Notes: a model not told the origin generated them from the sequence alone. A stretch of 64,000 nucleotides of DNA from Neobacillus niacini NBRC 15566 (GCF_001591505.1 NZ_BCVA01000021.1:29199-93198); one strand, 5' to 3'. Shown: positions 26,537 to 35,293, counted from the stretch's first letter. Numbers and translations: made by a program.

Positions 26537-26986
26537 ATGAAAGAAGTTACGAAAAGAATATATGTTTATGGTAATGAGGAGACACTTACCATTCGTATTA
26601 ATGTGAGCGAAAGAATATATACGGAAGATGAAATGGATTTTGAAGATATTGATTCAATTGAAACTCACGAATATAGTAAAGAAGCAATGTCTAGAGCGAA
26701 AGCTTTCTTTAAGAATGAATGGTTCAAGGATGTACATTACATCGTAGTACACCACGATTCTCCATCGAATAAACATTTCAGAGAGTTAACCAAGGATATC
26801 ATTCCGAGAGACCATCTAGGGGCTTGGTCTGTAAACTCTGGCGGAGGAGGCGTGACCTTTTTTCCAACTCCTTCTGGTTTTACCAAACTTAATGAGATGA
26901 GAACATTTGGTCAGTTTGTGGACCGGCTAGAATGGTTGAATCAACAAGGGATTGAGTATCCAGAATGGAAAAAACAAAAACTTTAA
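26537..26986 (+). CDS. Hypothetical protein
   Basis: 149 residues with GGGAGGAATTG before ATG 26537 and a strong terminator after the stop, so it is a credible single-gene unit. The N-terminal half is beta-rich (KRIYVYGNEETLTIRINVSE); the centre has a histidine cluster, YIVVHHDSPSNKHF, and a glycine run, SGGGGVTFF. I do not recognise the family. The His-rich segment could bind metal, but there is no clear catalytic signature. It lies between the chaperone-nuclease operon and a dead tyrosine recombinase and may be cargo of the same element. Confidence 0.65.
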   Translation: MKEVTKRIYVYGNEETLTIRINVSERIYTEDEMDFEDIDSIETHEYSKEAMSRAKAFFKNEWFKDVHYIVVHHDSPSNKHFRELTKDIIPRDHLGAWSVNSGGGGVTFFPTPSGFTKLNEMRTFGQFVDRLEWLNQQGIEYPEWKKQKL

Positions 26987-27017
26987 ACCTTCCAAAAAGT
27001 CGTAAACCGAACTAAAT

Positions 27018-27069
27018 AGTTGGAAACCGTGTTCCCTTTATGAGTTATCTCGGTTTCCAACTTTATTTT
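27018..27069 (+). terminator. Intrinsic terminator
   Basis: Perfect 12-base stem AGTTGGAAACCG with CGGTTTCCAACT around a 21-base loop, followed by TTATTTTT. It ends the 149-residue gene. Confidence 0.75.
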
Positions 27070-27075
27070 TCTCGT

Positions 27076-27605
27076 TTAGAATTCTTGTTGATTCCATGTA
27101 AGAGCAGCATTTTTTCTGCGCTCTATTTTCTTCCTCAAGTAACCCTGTGTAGTTTTCAGCATAGTATGTCCTATTTTTTGCCTTATATATTGAAGGATTA
27201 GCCCTGTTATCAAGTGATTGGGAGGCGGAAATAATGCCTGAAAAAATCGGGTGTTATATCGCTTTCTTTGTGCTTTAAAAATGGCAAATTCGTTTAATTA
27301 ATAATATCCCTGACATAACGACTAAGGTAAGTGAAATCGTAAAATTGCTGTTTTTGACTAGGGATAAGAGGGGTTACATCAGTTTGGTCCAATTCAACCG
27401 GTAATCTCCTTCTTTTTCGAAGGACCTTCAAAGCATCTAAAACATATGGGAATATTACAACGTCTCGGTGTTTATCGTTTTTACCGACACTGGATAAAAA
27501 GTATACTTCCATGGACTCATCATAAAACAGCTCTCCCCATCAGGCTTTCGCTACTTCTTGGATCCGCATTCCGCTAGTTGCTAACAAAAGGATTAAGGGG
27601 TTTTG
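27076..27605 (-). pseudogene. Tyrosine recombinase (integrase) remnant
   Basis: Minus-strand frames spell a decayed phage-type integrase. Near 27600 LILLLATSGMRIQEVAKA carries the box I Arg, followed by an in-frame TGA, then WGELFYDES and VGKNDKHRDVVIFPYVLDAL. After a stop at 27294 another frame gives ITPDFFRHYF (box II His-x-x-Arg region), and a third gives QKIGHTMLKTTQGYL and KKIERRKNAALTW with the box II GH and the Tyr nucleophile position, ending at TAA 27076-27078. Several stops and frameshifts make it inactive. The N-terminal half is absent: at about 27605 the sequence switches to an oppositely oriented gene. Confidence 0.75.
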
Positions 27606-28117
27606 ATGCTGCGACAGTTGAAAAAGTGAAGGAGCTGTATCGGAAGCCAGGTCTGACATATAGAGAAGTTGCTGAGGAACTACAAGTGTCTCTATCGACT
27701 GCTCAAAAATTGATTAAAAAAGAAATCCCTTCGTTTACAGCCTTTTATTTAGGGAAAACGGTGTCGTTTGTAAGGAAAGAGGATTTAGAAGTGTTTAAGG
27801 AACAATACAAAGTTGAACGAAAAACTCCAATCTACGATAAAGAGACCAATTCCTTTTTGTTTCAATCCTTTGTTCACTCTACAACTGGAGAATTAGCAAG
27901 GGTTACTGAAGTTTCAACTGACGGCGATGTTTTAGCCAAAACCGAAAGAGGTACGGATTTACCTTTAGAAACCCTTGTAAGTACAGGTTATCAGTCATCT
28001 GTTCAGTTGGAAGAAAAAACAGCCAATAACATGCGTGGGTATTGTGTATTCCGCTTTGTTAAGCCAAGTCATTTGCAATCACCAATATATGATGTGGTAG
28101 AGATGTTTTCCAATTAA
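27578..28117 (+). CDS. Helix-turn-helix protein, probably 5'-truncated
   Basis: The open frame begins inside the integrase remnant, so the true protein-like part starts at about 27605 (GFDAATVEKVKELYRKPGLT). YREVAEELQVSLSTAQKLIK is a helix-turn-helix, after which come a beta-rich region and a degenerate tail. No ribosome site precedes any candidate start, consistent with truncation at the junction with the integrase remnant. The remaining about 170 codons are uninterrupted. Neighbouring downstream frames (28132-28430) are frameshifted, so this whole stretch may be decaying. I recognise no specific family beyond the DNA-binding motif. Confidence 0.5.
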   Translation: MLTKGLRGFDAATVEKVKELYRKPGLTYREVAEELQVSLSTAQKLIKKEIPSFTAFYLGKTVSFVRKEDLEVFKEQYKVERKTPIYDKETNSFLFQSFVHSTTGELARVTEVSTDGDVLAKTERGTDLPLETLVSTGYQSSVQLEEKTANNMRGYCVFRFVKPSHLQSPIYDVVEMFSN

Positions 28118-28131
28118 TCGGACCTAATAAC

Positions 28132-28430
28132 ATGAAGTTAAAAGTAGATGAAACAAGCATTGAGGTATCTGTAAAGCCAACCTTACTTCTACTGAATAAA
28201 GAAGAACATAAGTCAGCAATAGACCTTTTACACATAATTGCACTGAAGAGAAGGTAATCGTCCGCCATAAAGGTGTGACGCTGGATAGCGACTTAGAAAC
28301 GATTCATACTGTGATTCCGTCTGATATAAAAGAGGTTACTCAGGTTATTGAGCAAGAAGGGAACATGACCATTGAAGATTTTGTAAAGGTTGCTATTGAA
28401 AAAGAACTACGAAGTCGAGGTATGCTGTAA
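28132..28430 (+). pseudogene. Small gene interrupted by a frameshift
   Basis: ATG 28132 opens MKLKVDETSIEVSVKPTLLL, which runs to a stop near 28256. From about 28240 another frame continues with natural-looking protein, EEKVIVRHKGVTLDSDLETI and TIEDFVKVAIEKELRSRGML, to TAA 28428-28430. Joined by a one-base correction the product would be about 98 residues. The restored protein fits between the truncated helix-turn-helix gene and the HNH gene. No family recognised. Confidence 0.5.
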
Positions 28431-28455
28431 AGCTGAAAATAGGGGTGTAAGGAAG

Positions 28456-30633
28456 ATGGATTCGTTTATTAAACAAAAGCTTTTAAATATATATCCTGAT
28501 AAAGTAGTCGTTTCACTTCACGATAAGAGTTCATCTCTTTACGCTCTAGTAAATGGAAAGGCAAGGGAAAAAGGGCTGTCTGTGAAGGACTATCTCGTAT
28601 CGCTTGGATTTGAACAAAGACGGAGACAAGCTTCAAAGTCGCCTGAGAAGGTAAAGTTGCGTAATGAAAAATTACTAAGTAAGATAGAGAGTTTATTAGT
28701 GGAACAATTTCCTGACAAAGTGATCGTTCGACTGTCGGATATTTCAATTGAAACGAACAACTTATTACTGAAGTTCTGTCGAGAAGAGGACATTAAACGT
28801 TCAGATTTGGTTGCACGAATAGGTTTTACGGTAGGAACCCAAGGTGGCAGATATGACATAGCTGCGATGAAGAGACTACATGATGAGTTTTCTTGCAATC
28901 AAGCGACTATGGCAAGATGGCTTGGTGTCACTAGAGAAGCCATAAGGAAGAAGGTGACGAACAACACCCGTTCAACAGCAAACTGGATTGTGGAAGATTT
29001 GGATGAAGAAGGGTATCGCTTGTTTTTTGACTTACTGGAACAAAGGGAATTCACCTACGAAGATGATTCCTCTGTGTTCTATATTTTTAATGATATGAAT
29101 GATAAAGTGGCCATTTTTTATAAACGTGACGATGTTATTAAAGTTTTATTTGATATGCCTGAGAAAATTAATGAAGCGTTATCTTCAAAGGGGTACAATC
29201 AATATACTAAAGAGGAATTACAGCTTATTGAGGCGTTAAAAGAGCATCTTGTTTATGAAAATTATACGAGAGTAAAAGACAACGATTTGCAAAGTAAAAT
29301 TCGGAGTGTTGCTTCAAGACGTGATATGTCTGTGGCTGAATTTACGGAGTTTTTAGGGTATCGTCGTCTGCACCCAAATAAAATAACTAAAACAGAGTTA
29401 AAAGAGACACTAAAAAAGTACGTTGTAGAGGGGAATATGGTCCATATTCCTTGTGATGACCCGCTTCACTATAACATGGCTAATCGTGCAAGTCGTTCTG
29501 GTTATCCCTCGTTAGAGGCATTTGTAAGAAGTTTTGGCTTTGATTATACCTCTTACTATAAAGAGTATATGTATCAACGAAACCTCGATGGGTTTAAGCA
29601 GGAAATGAAGAAATATCTTGTGAATGGCAACTCGGTTTATATCAAGTCATATGACCCACTCTATGTTCGTTTATATACATTCGCTTTTAAACGAGGCCTC
29701 AAAATTGATGAAGTTATCGGGGACTTAGGTTTCAACCGTTTGTTACCACATCAATTACCTGGAGGATTTATTCCGTATGATTGGCGTAAGGATTTCAAGG
29801 TAAATGTGGGAGAGGAAACGGAAGAGAAATATATTGAGATATTGAAACAGTATGTTATCGAAGAGGGTTCTAATAAGGTTTATATCCATACGGAAGATCC
29901 ACTTTATTCTCGCCTTTATGACTTATCAGTAAAAAAGAATATGTCTTTAAATGAATTGCTGCAAAATTGGGGTTATGAACGATATTATCGTCCTCAATTG
30001 GATCCCTCTTTAGCACCTTATGATTGGCGGAAGGATATGGAGCAGGATGACAATGATGATGAATCTGCTGATACTCCTATGGATCGAGAGGATCGATTAG
30101 AAAAACTGAAAAACATCCAAACCATGTTAGAAGTAGCTGAAGTTACAGAGTTACGAATTAAGAGAAGTCGGACTCTAGCCAACGAATTGAAGTTACTTTA
30201 TGGTCATAAATGCCAAGCTTGTGATTATGAGGGGAATCACATCCCTTTAATTGATATGGGGAACGGGAAATTTTATACTGAGGTTCATCATATTAGAAAA
30301 ATCTCAGAATGGTTGGAGATGACCGAGGAAGAAGATAACCTAGATTCATATTTAAACGTCACTTGTCTTTGTGCCCACCATCATAAGGTAGTTCACTATG
30401 CAGACGGTGGTTATGAAGAGCTTTGCTACGATCAAGAGAATGGCTTGCACTTCCGTTCGAAAAACGGAGCAGTTTTAAAAGTCGTTACAAACTACCATCT
30501 GCAAGTAGAAGGGATGACCGAAACCCTTGAAGTTCCTGATGAAATCCTTGTGCTCGAAGAAGAGTTAGAGGATTGGGGAGAGGAAATGTACGAAGCTTGG
30601 GCGGAGACTAATAAACCTACCTTAATAAAATAG
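28456..30633 (+). CDS. HNH endonuclease with about six copies of a ~50-residue module
   Basis: 725 residues from ATG 28456, preceded by TAAGGAAG. A module of pattern long helix, short strand, D-L/P, helix, helix, L/I-GF/GY recurs: near residues 3-55, 75-120, 255-305, 315-365, 375-430 and 455-505. Clear copies contain LVSLGFEQR, LVARIGFT, FTEFLGYRR, VRSFGFDY, IGDLGFNR and LQNWGYER; two also end in YDWRKD. Between copies 2 and 3 is a helix-turn-helix (NQATMARWLGVTREAIRKK). The C-terminus is an HNH nuclease: CQACDYEG, EVHHIRKISEW (about 605) and LNVTCLCAHHHKVVHY (about 630-645). HNH nucleases cut DNA; the repeated modules look like target-recognition or multimerisation units. I know no described family with this architecture. 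Probably a restriction or homing-type nuclease. Confidence 0.75.
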   Translation: MDSFIKQKLLNIYPDKVVVSLHDKSSSLYALVNGKAREKGLSVKDYLVSLGFEQRRRQASKSPEKVKLRNEKLLSKIESLLVEQFPDKVIVRLSDISIETNNLLLKFCREEDIKRSDLVARIGFTVGTQGGRYDIAAMKRLHDEFSCNQATMARWLGVTREAIRKKVTNNTRSTANWIVEDLDEEGYRLFFDLLEQREFTYEDDSSVFYIFNDMNDKVAIFYKRDDVIKVLFDMPEKINEALSSKGYNQYTKEELQLIEALKEHLVYENYTRVKDNDLQSKIRSVASRRDMSVAEFTEFLGYRRLHPNKITKTELKETLKKYVVEGNMVHIPCDDPLHYNMANRASRSGYPSLEAFVRSFGFDYTSYYKEYMYQRNLDGFKQEMKKYLVNGNSVYIKSYDPLYVRLYTFAFKRGLKIDEVIGDLGFNRLLPHQLPGGFIPYDWRKDFKVNVGEETEEKYIEILKQYVIEEGSNKVYIHTEDPLYSRLYDLSVKKNMSLNELLQNWGYERYYRPQLDPSLAPYDWRKDMEQDDNDDESADTPMDREDRLEKLKNIQTMLEVAEVTELRIKRSRTLANELKLLYGHKCQACDYEGNHIPLIDMGNGKFYTEVHHIRKISEWLEMTEEEDNLDSYLNVTCLCAHHHKVVHYADGGYEELCYDQENGLHFRSKNGAVLKVVTNYHLQVEGMTETLEVPDEILVLEEELEDWGEEMYEAWAETNKPTLIK

Positions 30634-30906
30634 CAACAGAAAGGAGGAGCTGTCGAGTTTCTATCACCTATGCTACTACAAAAGAGCGACACTCCCTTTA
30701 ATTGAATTTTAAAGATAATATAGAAAAGGTTATGAAGAAGATACCCTTAGCATAATACAAAAACTAAAAAAGTTAGCTTCAGATGGCATTGATAACTACT
30801 TAAAACTCTGTTCAATTTTGGTTGCAATCTTCCGCCTATGACATTGATTGCGAGGAGAAAAAATCTGCCTTAAAACAAATGTTTGAGAATTCAAAAGTAG
30901 CCATGC
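30634..30906. other. Intergenic with coding remnant
   Basis: A plus-strand stretch near 30725-30830 reads KGYEEDTLSIIQKLKKLASD then NYLKLCSILVAI before stops; it looks like decayed coding sequence related to, or upstream of, the pseudogene at 30907. No intact gene. Confidence 0.35.
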
Positions 30907-31321
30907 ATGACCAGTGAAGAGGCCCAGAGAGAGCTTCTTGATATATTTATACTTACAGCTATACTTTGCGCAAAGATAAGAAAACTGTCGAATTCTCGTA
31001 TCAGAAAAGACCGTGATATACCTGGAGCATACATAGAGGGAAGAGAAGTAATAGAGAAACTAAGTACTCCGGAAATTCTGGATAGTGTTAATAGGATACT
31101 GGAAAATAATCCGTCCTTGCTTGAAGAGAAGTCAGCCTCGCTTGTTGATATTTTGGGCGTAACCTACTTATAAACGGTCAATACATGCCTATTGAGAACA
31201 ACAAATTTAAAGAAGCTCTTGCCTCAACATTTTGAAAAGAATATAAAAGGGAGTGTGAGGTACCGGTACTTCAAAATGGAGATGAATTTGAAGGGAAGAA
31301 TCATGTTGATTATCATTTTTA
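30907..31321 (+). pseudogene. Decayed gene of unknown function
   Basis: An 88-codon frame from 30907 (EEAQRELLDIFILTAILCAK) stops at 31173. In a neighbouring frame the protein appears to continue as LINGQYMPIENNKFKEAL and, after an in-frame TGA near 31234, as KEYKRECEVPVLQNGDEFEG to TAA at 31319-31321. One frameshift and one stop therefore separate three parts of a formerly longer protein. No ribosome site at 30907. The family is not recognised. Confidence 0.45.
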
Positions 31322-31500
31322 AATCAAACGAAATTAACAAAATTTAAGAAAGATATAAAAAGAGAGTTCAAATCATTAAACTCTACACTCCCTGCTACTC
31401 AATACACAATTAATTATGGAAATGATTAAGAATCATTGGAAGACATTATAGCAATAACAAATGAAAGTGATACACAGTGACTTTAAATGGAGGTGGAATA

Positions 31501-31977
31501 ATGAAAAACAAATTTGATAATGTTGTAATTTCATTTGAAGATATATATGAAGGTTTACCCAAGCTACTAGATGAATTGATTAGTGCGCCAAAGTATGAAA
31601 TAAAAAGCTTAACAGAGGGTACTATTAAGAAAGTTTTTGGAGAAGACAGCTTACCAATTGAAGGTGTTTTTCTTATTAGCGACCATACCAACAATAAAGT
31701 ACTCTATGTTGGTCGTTCTAGAAATTTAGCCACGCGAATAGGTGTGGATTTACGAGCATTAACTAGAGAGCAAGCAACCATCTCATACAAACTAACTACA
31801 TTAAAGGATGAGTATCCTAACCTAATCACAATAAGAGATGCTAGAGAGTATATGTATAAACACTATTCAGTGCAAATGATTAAGGTGCCTGATGAAAATG
31901 AACGCGCGATTTTTCAAATATATGCAGCAATCAAGTTGGGTACAATAAATGTGTTTAATAGTTTTAGAGAAACTTAA
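31501..31977 (+). CDS. GIY-YIG-like nuclease domain protein
   Basis: 158 residues from ATG 31501, with GGAGGTGG upstream; an in-frame start at 31477 precedes that site. After a helical N-terminal 55 residues, EGVFLISDHTNNKVLYVGRS followed by RNLATRIGVDLRA has the layout of a GIY-YIG nuclease: a GV(F/Y)LI strand, a loop, LYVGRS in the position of YIG, then N-L-x-x-R-I carrying the conserved Arg. A C-terminal glutamate candidate is in DENERAIFQIYA. The first Tyr of the motif is Phe here, so activity is uncertain. The next gene, 50 bases on, has a PD-(D/E)XK-like core, so the pair may be a two-nuclease restriction or defence unit (inference). Confidence 0.6.
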   Translation: MKNKFDNVVISFEDIYEGLPKLLDELISAPKYEIKSLTEGTIKKVFGEDSLPIEGVFLISDHTNNKVLYVGRSRNLATRIGVDLRALTREQATISYKLTTLKDEYPNLITIRDAREYMYKHYSVQMIKVPDENERAIFQIYAAIKLGTINVFNSFRET

Positions 31978-32027
31978 TAAATTTCCAGTTCAACCTAAAT
32001 AGCAGGAGAGAGGTAGTAAAAATAGGC

Positions 32028-32624
32028 ATGAATTATAATAAGGAAGCTGAATTGAAAAATCGCTTTAACCAGTTCATCATGTCAAAAGTAACTGGTGAGA
32101 ATAAAGACTATTATTCAAAGTTAACAATAGAAGATTTTGTAGATATTAAAAACACATTGAGCGATATTAACAATATAATTACATATAAGACTACAATTAG
32201 TTTTATGGATTGGTTAAGAGATCACTTTTCGTATGTAAATGAGAATTATGAGATTTATTTGGAGGATCTTTTAAAAGTAAAGCCGAGTGTTAATGGCTAC
32301 GATATTATGGTTACTGGAAAGGTTAATATAGTTGCCGAAATTAAATGTAATAAACCTATTAATAATGGGTTTAAGTTTGGGTCTGCACAAAAGAACGGTA
32401 TTATTAAGGATATTCAGGGTTTACTAGAGGGAAAAACAAAAGTGAACTTTAACCCGATTCATGCTTACAAGTTCCTAGTTATGTATGATTTTGGAGAACA
32501 TACCTTAAAAGCCACGGAACACTTGATCAAGAACATCCCTCTAGATTATAGAGGGAAAATTGAGGTATATAATGACCAAACTCAATTGCAGAAGGATAAG
32601 GTATATGTGGTTTTTATTAAGTGA
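32028..32624 (+). CDS. PD-(D/E)XK-like protein
   Basis: 198 residues from ATG 32028; GGAGAGAGG lies upstream at a longish distance. The N-terminal half is helical (ELKNRFNQFIMSKVTGENKD). The centre reads VNGYDIMVTGKVNIVAEIKC: Asp in a strand, then AEIK, giving the D...E-x-K spacing of restriction-type nucleases. The C-terminal half is alpha/beta (YKFLVMYDFGEH, GKIEVYND). A terminator follows at 32650. Together with the GIY-YIG-like gene it forms a short operon. The fold call rests on the one motif. Confidence 0.55.
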   Translation: MNYNKEAELKNRFNQFIMSKVTGENKDYYSKLTIEDFVDIKNTLSDINNIITYKTTISFMDWLRDHFSYVNENYEIYLEDLLKVKPSVNGYDIMVTGKVNIVAEIKCNKPINNGFKFGSAQKNGIIKDIQGLLEGKTKVNFNPIHAYKFLVMYDFGEHTLKATEHLIKNIPLDYRGKIEVYNDQTQLQKDKVYVVFIK

Positions 32625-32649
32625 GTTATGTAAAACTAAAACTTGATAT

Positions 32650-32690
32650 AAAAGGCGATTCTCGTAAATGTATGAGGATCATCTTTTATT
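32650..32690 (+). terminator. Intrinsic terminator
   Basis: AAAAGGCGATTCTC pairs with GAGGATCATCTTTT (with small mismatches), followed by ATTTG. Located 26 bases after the PD-(D/E)XK-like gene. Confidence 0.6.
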
Positions 32691-33475
32691 TGTAGGAGAA
32701 ATAGGACCTAAGCCATCTAGAGTATTGGTAAGAATCACATTTTATTACAAAAGAATTACCAATTAAAAAGAATTAAGAGCCAAACGGAATTAAAGAGTGG
32801 TCAAGCGAAGTAACAGAGGGGCGATAATTGACATACATATCAATATACACAAGGAAATGATAATTTAATTAATTGTTTAAGTCTATTCTTAATAGTTAAC
32901 GTTTTGAAATCAATCTTTTTAATTATAGGTAAATTATATTAATTAAATTTATTATCAAACTGGGCTAAAAGTTATTTCAAAAGCTTATTTTCTAGAAATT
33001 TCTTATATGTATGAATAATGGTTTCTTGTTTTTGGAGGTATCGAGCAAATCTTTTATTTGTCTTTAATATAGTATGTAGAACACTGAAATGCTCTTGCTA
33101 CTTCCGAATCGTAAATAGGGCTTTCATAGATTCAAATGAAGACCTAAATGAACTATGAGTATAAAAGGAGAAAAGGTGACCATAGCATCCAATTTCCCTC
33201 CACTACTAAACTAATCAATATGGTCAATCCTTTTGTTATGGAAAAGCAGGTCCAATCGAAAGTGTAATTTTTTATAATAGTAGTGAGGAGTACCTTGATG
33301 TACCCAAATCTATCCTAAATAAATAGGATGAATTATATTTCTCTATTTAACAAAAACTGTTGCTTGAAATACATAATGGAATAAGATTCGGTTGGTCCGT
33401 GGTTGTTACTATACTATATTCAATATGAAATTTATAAAACTAGACCCCTTGATGTTATAATATGGTAGATTGATA
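32691..33475. other. Long intergenic region with a coding remnant
   Basis: No intact gene. Around 33236-33328 the plus strand reads YGKAGPIESVIFYNSSEEYL then DVPKSILNK before a TAG, a natural-looking C-terminal fragment with no start. The rest is AT-rich and full of stops. Confidence 0.35.
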
Positions 33476-33499
33476 TCAAATCAAATCAAATCAAATCAA
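33476..33499 (+). repeat. TCAAA pentanucleotide tandem repeat
   Basis: Four TCAAA units plus TCAA immediately upstream of the 77-residue gene's ribosome site. Slippage here would alter the spacing of its 5' leader. Confidence 0.7.
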
Positions 33500-33523
33500 T
33501 GTTACTATGGAGGTATGTATCAA

Positions 33524-33757
33524 ATGGGCTTTAAAAATTTTACACCTAACATTACTGTTACAATTACTGGTAATGGGAATTTAACAAACACTGAAATTGA
33601 TTGTGTAAAACAAAAAGCAGAAAAACTTGAAAACGAGTATAACATCAAGGCTCCCGAGCAAGCTATAGCTAATGACCCTGAAGTATTAGAGATTATTAAT
33701 AAACTAGATGGGATGAAATTAGTCTTAGAATGTTTGGGATATTCACTTAATTATTAA
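33524..33757 (+). CDS. Small hypothetical protein
   Basis: 77 residues. ATG 33524 lies ten bases after GGAGG (33509-33513); the ATG at 33515 is too close to it. The sequence begins with a Thr/Asn-rich beta segment (NFTPNITVTITGNGNLT) followed by a helix (EIDCVKQKAEKLENEYNI). A terminator lies 15 bases after the stop. A single-gene unit of unknown function; the pentanucleotide repeat just upstream is unusual. Confidence 0.6.
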   Translation: MGFKNFTPNITVTITGNGNLTNTEIDCVKQKAEKLENEYNIKAPEQAIANDPEVLEIINKLDGMKLVLECLGYSLNY

Positions 33758-33771
33758 ATATTCATCTATTT

Positions 33772-33812
33772 AAAAAGGTAGTTTTTTCTTAATCTACCTT
33801 TTTGTTTTTTCC
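33772..33812 (+). terminator. Intrinsic terminator
   Basis: AAAAAGGTAG pairs perfectly with CTACCTTTTT around a 12-base loop, followed by GTTTTTT. Confidence 0.75.
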
Positions 33813-33908
33813 AAAGAATTAGACTACCAAAATGCAAACATTTCAACTCTTTAAATAATTTTTAAAAACTTTCTAATTTCGCTGGCAGAGTTGATATTAT
33901 TAATAAAA

Positions 33909-33966
33909 TTAGGTAAACACCACTACAGCAATCTATTTGCCATCACCATCCAAGTCATTTAGGTTG
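33909..33966 (-). repeat. DLDGDG-coding remnant, copy 1
   Basis: On the minus strand it reads NLNDLDGDGK, a stop, then IAVVVFT and TAA, an EF-hand/FG-GAP-like acidic loop. The core GCCATCACCATCCAAGTCAT (33939-33958) recurs at 35710 and 35766. Probably the end of a lost gene. Confidence 0.45.
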
Positions 33967-33990
33967 GATATAAATCTTTAATAAGAAAGG

Positions 33991-34020
33991 AGCTGCGACC
34001 AAATGGTCACTGCTTTTTTC
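33991..34020 (+). terminator. Probable terminator
   Basis: GACC/GGTC and AGC/GCT pair with internal mismatches around AAAT, followed by TTTTTT. It would close any transcript entering from the left before the promoter at 34040. Confidence 0.45.
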
Positions 34021-34039
34021 TTATTATTTGTTATTAATT

Positions 34040-34068
34040 TTTTGTATAAATACTATTCATCCTATAAT
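34040..34068 (+). promoter_or_regulatory. Promoter-like sequence
   Basis: TTTTGT (34040-34045), a 17-base spacer, then TATAAT (34063-34068). Transcription would begin about 34075, only a few bases before an ATG at 34079, giving a nearly leaderless message. Confidence 0.4.
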
Positions 34069-34078
34069 ATTTGGTAAA

Positions 34079-34240
34079 ATGATTATGGCTAACTCTATTA
34101 TTCCTTTACAATTTTTCACTAATACATATTACCAGAATGTTCAATTTTATATAAATAATAAAATGTCAGAGGGTGGTGGGGTATTTAGAGTGTCACCGGG
34201 GGTGGCAAATACTTTTTCTAAATACTTTGATCTTGATTAA
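34079..34240 (+). CDS. Possible small protein
   Basis: 53 residues from ATG 34079 (or 50 from 34085), no ribosome site but a promoter-like box directly upstream. Reads MIMANSIIPLQFFTNTYYQN then EGGGVFRVSPGVANTFSKYF. No family recognised. It lies 80 bases ahead of a 323-residue gene and might be co-transcribed. It could equally be a chance frame. Confidence 0.3.
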   Translation: MIMANSIIPLQFFTNTYYQNVQFYINNKMSEGGGVFRVSPGVANTFSKYFDLD

Positions 34241-34321
34241 AATACTATATGAGGTATTTATGTTGTATTGCAAAAGGGTTTGAGATTCCTTTTGATCATA
34301 TACTAAATTTGGAGGGTAATC

Positions 34322-35293
34322 ATGCAAGGTGAACTTAAAGTATTTCACGATACATTTCATAAATCTACAATATCTGACTTTCGCTCATTTATTGATCCAT
34401 TTAATAAAATAGGCGTTACAAAGTGGATGATTTATAGTGACTATTGTTTTGATGATGAAAAGAAACTATATAATGCTGCTACATTTACTATACTTCCTTA
34501 TATTGATGATATTGTAGAATTAAAAGAAATAATAAACAAAATGGCACCAGTAGATCTTAAACGAGCATCCTCCGTAGATGAGCGTTTTTGTGCATTTATG
34601 AAATCAGGTTATATGTTTAATATTTCAATTGTTTTTGAAAAAGGAAAAAATCATTATTTTGGAATTTCTTCAAAAGAACAGTATCTTCAAGACTTAGATA
34701 AAATTATTAAACAATTTGAATTATGGATAGTAACAACACCAACTAACGAAGTTTACTTTAACTCTGTTATAAAAAAGGTAAAGAAATTGAAACAGGAAAT
34801 GGAAAGAAAAACATTTAGTATGAAGCTTTTTCAAAATATCAATATGATTCAGGCTATTGTGTCTTATTTAATGCTCATTATTAGTAAAGAGTCAATTATT
34901 AAACCAGATTTAATCGGTTGGTTTTCAGATCGTGATAAATTGATAACATCTTATGGTGGAATTTTATACGATTTACTGCAGATGAACTACCATAATATGT
35001 GCGATGCGGAAAAAATTACAGATAAAGAATGTCGCAAAATAGCAGTAGCGGAACCTGATTTAAAAGTAAAATCTTTGTGGTATGACGAAATGGTACGCAT
35101 GCCAGATTATTTATCTGGAGCTTTAGCAGGCAGAAACTTTATTAATCCAAATAGGGATAAGTACGATGAACTATTTGAAATGGCTATAGTAGATAATCCT
35201 TATTTAGCTGTAATGTCTTTTGTAATTGAAGATCAAAAGAAATTTATTAGGCGATTAACATTTAGTAAAACTACACTAGATTTGAAAAAATGA
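34322..35293 (+). CDS. Hypothetical protein, weakly DUF3800-like
   Basis: 323 residues, ATG 34322 with GGAGGGTAATC upstream. The start WMIYSDYCFDDEKKLYNAAT suggests a first strand with an acidic residue as in RNase H-like folds. The segment GWFSDRDKLITSYGGILYDL and the late PDYLSGALAGRNF resemble the strand-helix and Q/D-x-x-D-x-x-x-G-A pattern of DUF3800 proteins, a group often found in mobile and defence regions. The match is only by pattern and the catalytic residues are not clear. It stands alone between DLDGDG-coding remnants and may be cargo inserted into, or surviving within, an older decayed locus. Confidence 0.55.
   Translation: MQGELKVFHDTFHKSTISDFRSFIDPFNKIGVTKWMIYSDYCFDDEKKLYNAATFTILPYIDDIVELKEIINKMAPVDLKRASSVDERFCAFMKSGYMFNISIVFEKGKNHYFGISSKEQYLQDLDKIIKQFELWIVTTPTNEVYFNSVIKKVKKLKQEMERKTFSMKLFQNINMIQAIVSYLMLIISKESIIKPDLIGWFSDRDKLITSYGGILYDLLQMNYHNMCDAEKITDKECRKIAVAEPDLKVKSLWYDEMVRMPDYLSGALAGRNFINPNRDKYDELFEMAIVDNPYLAVMSFVIEDQKKFIRRLTFSKTTLDLKK

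Noticed and set aside
33476..33499. TCAAA repeat as an iteron or replication origin
   Set aside because: Units of five bases are too short, and no replication protein is nearby.
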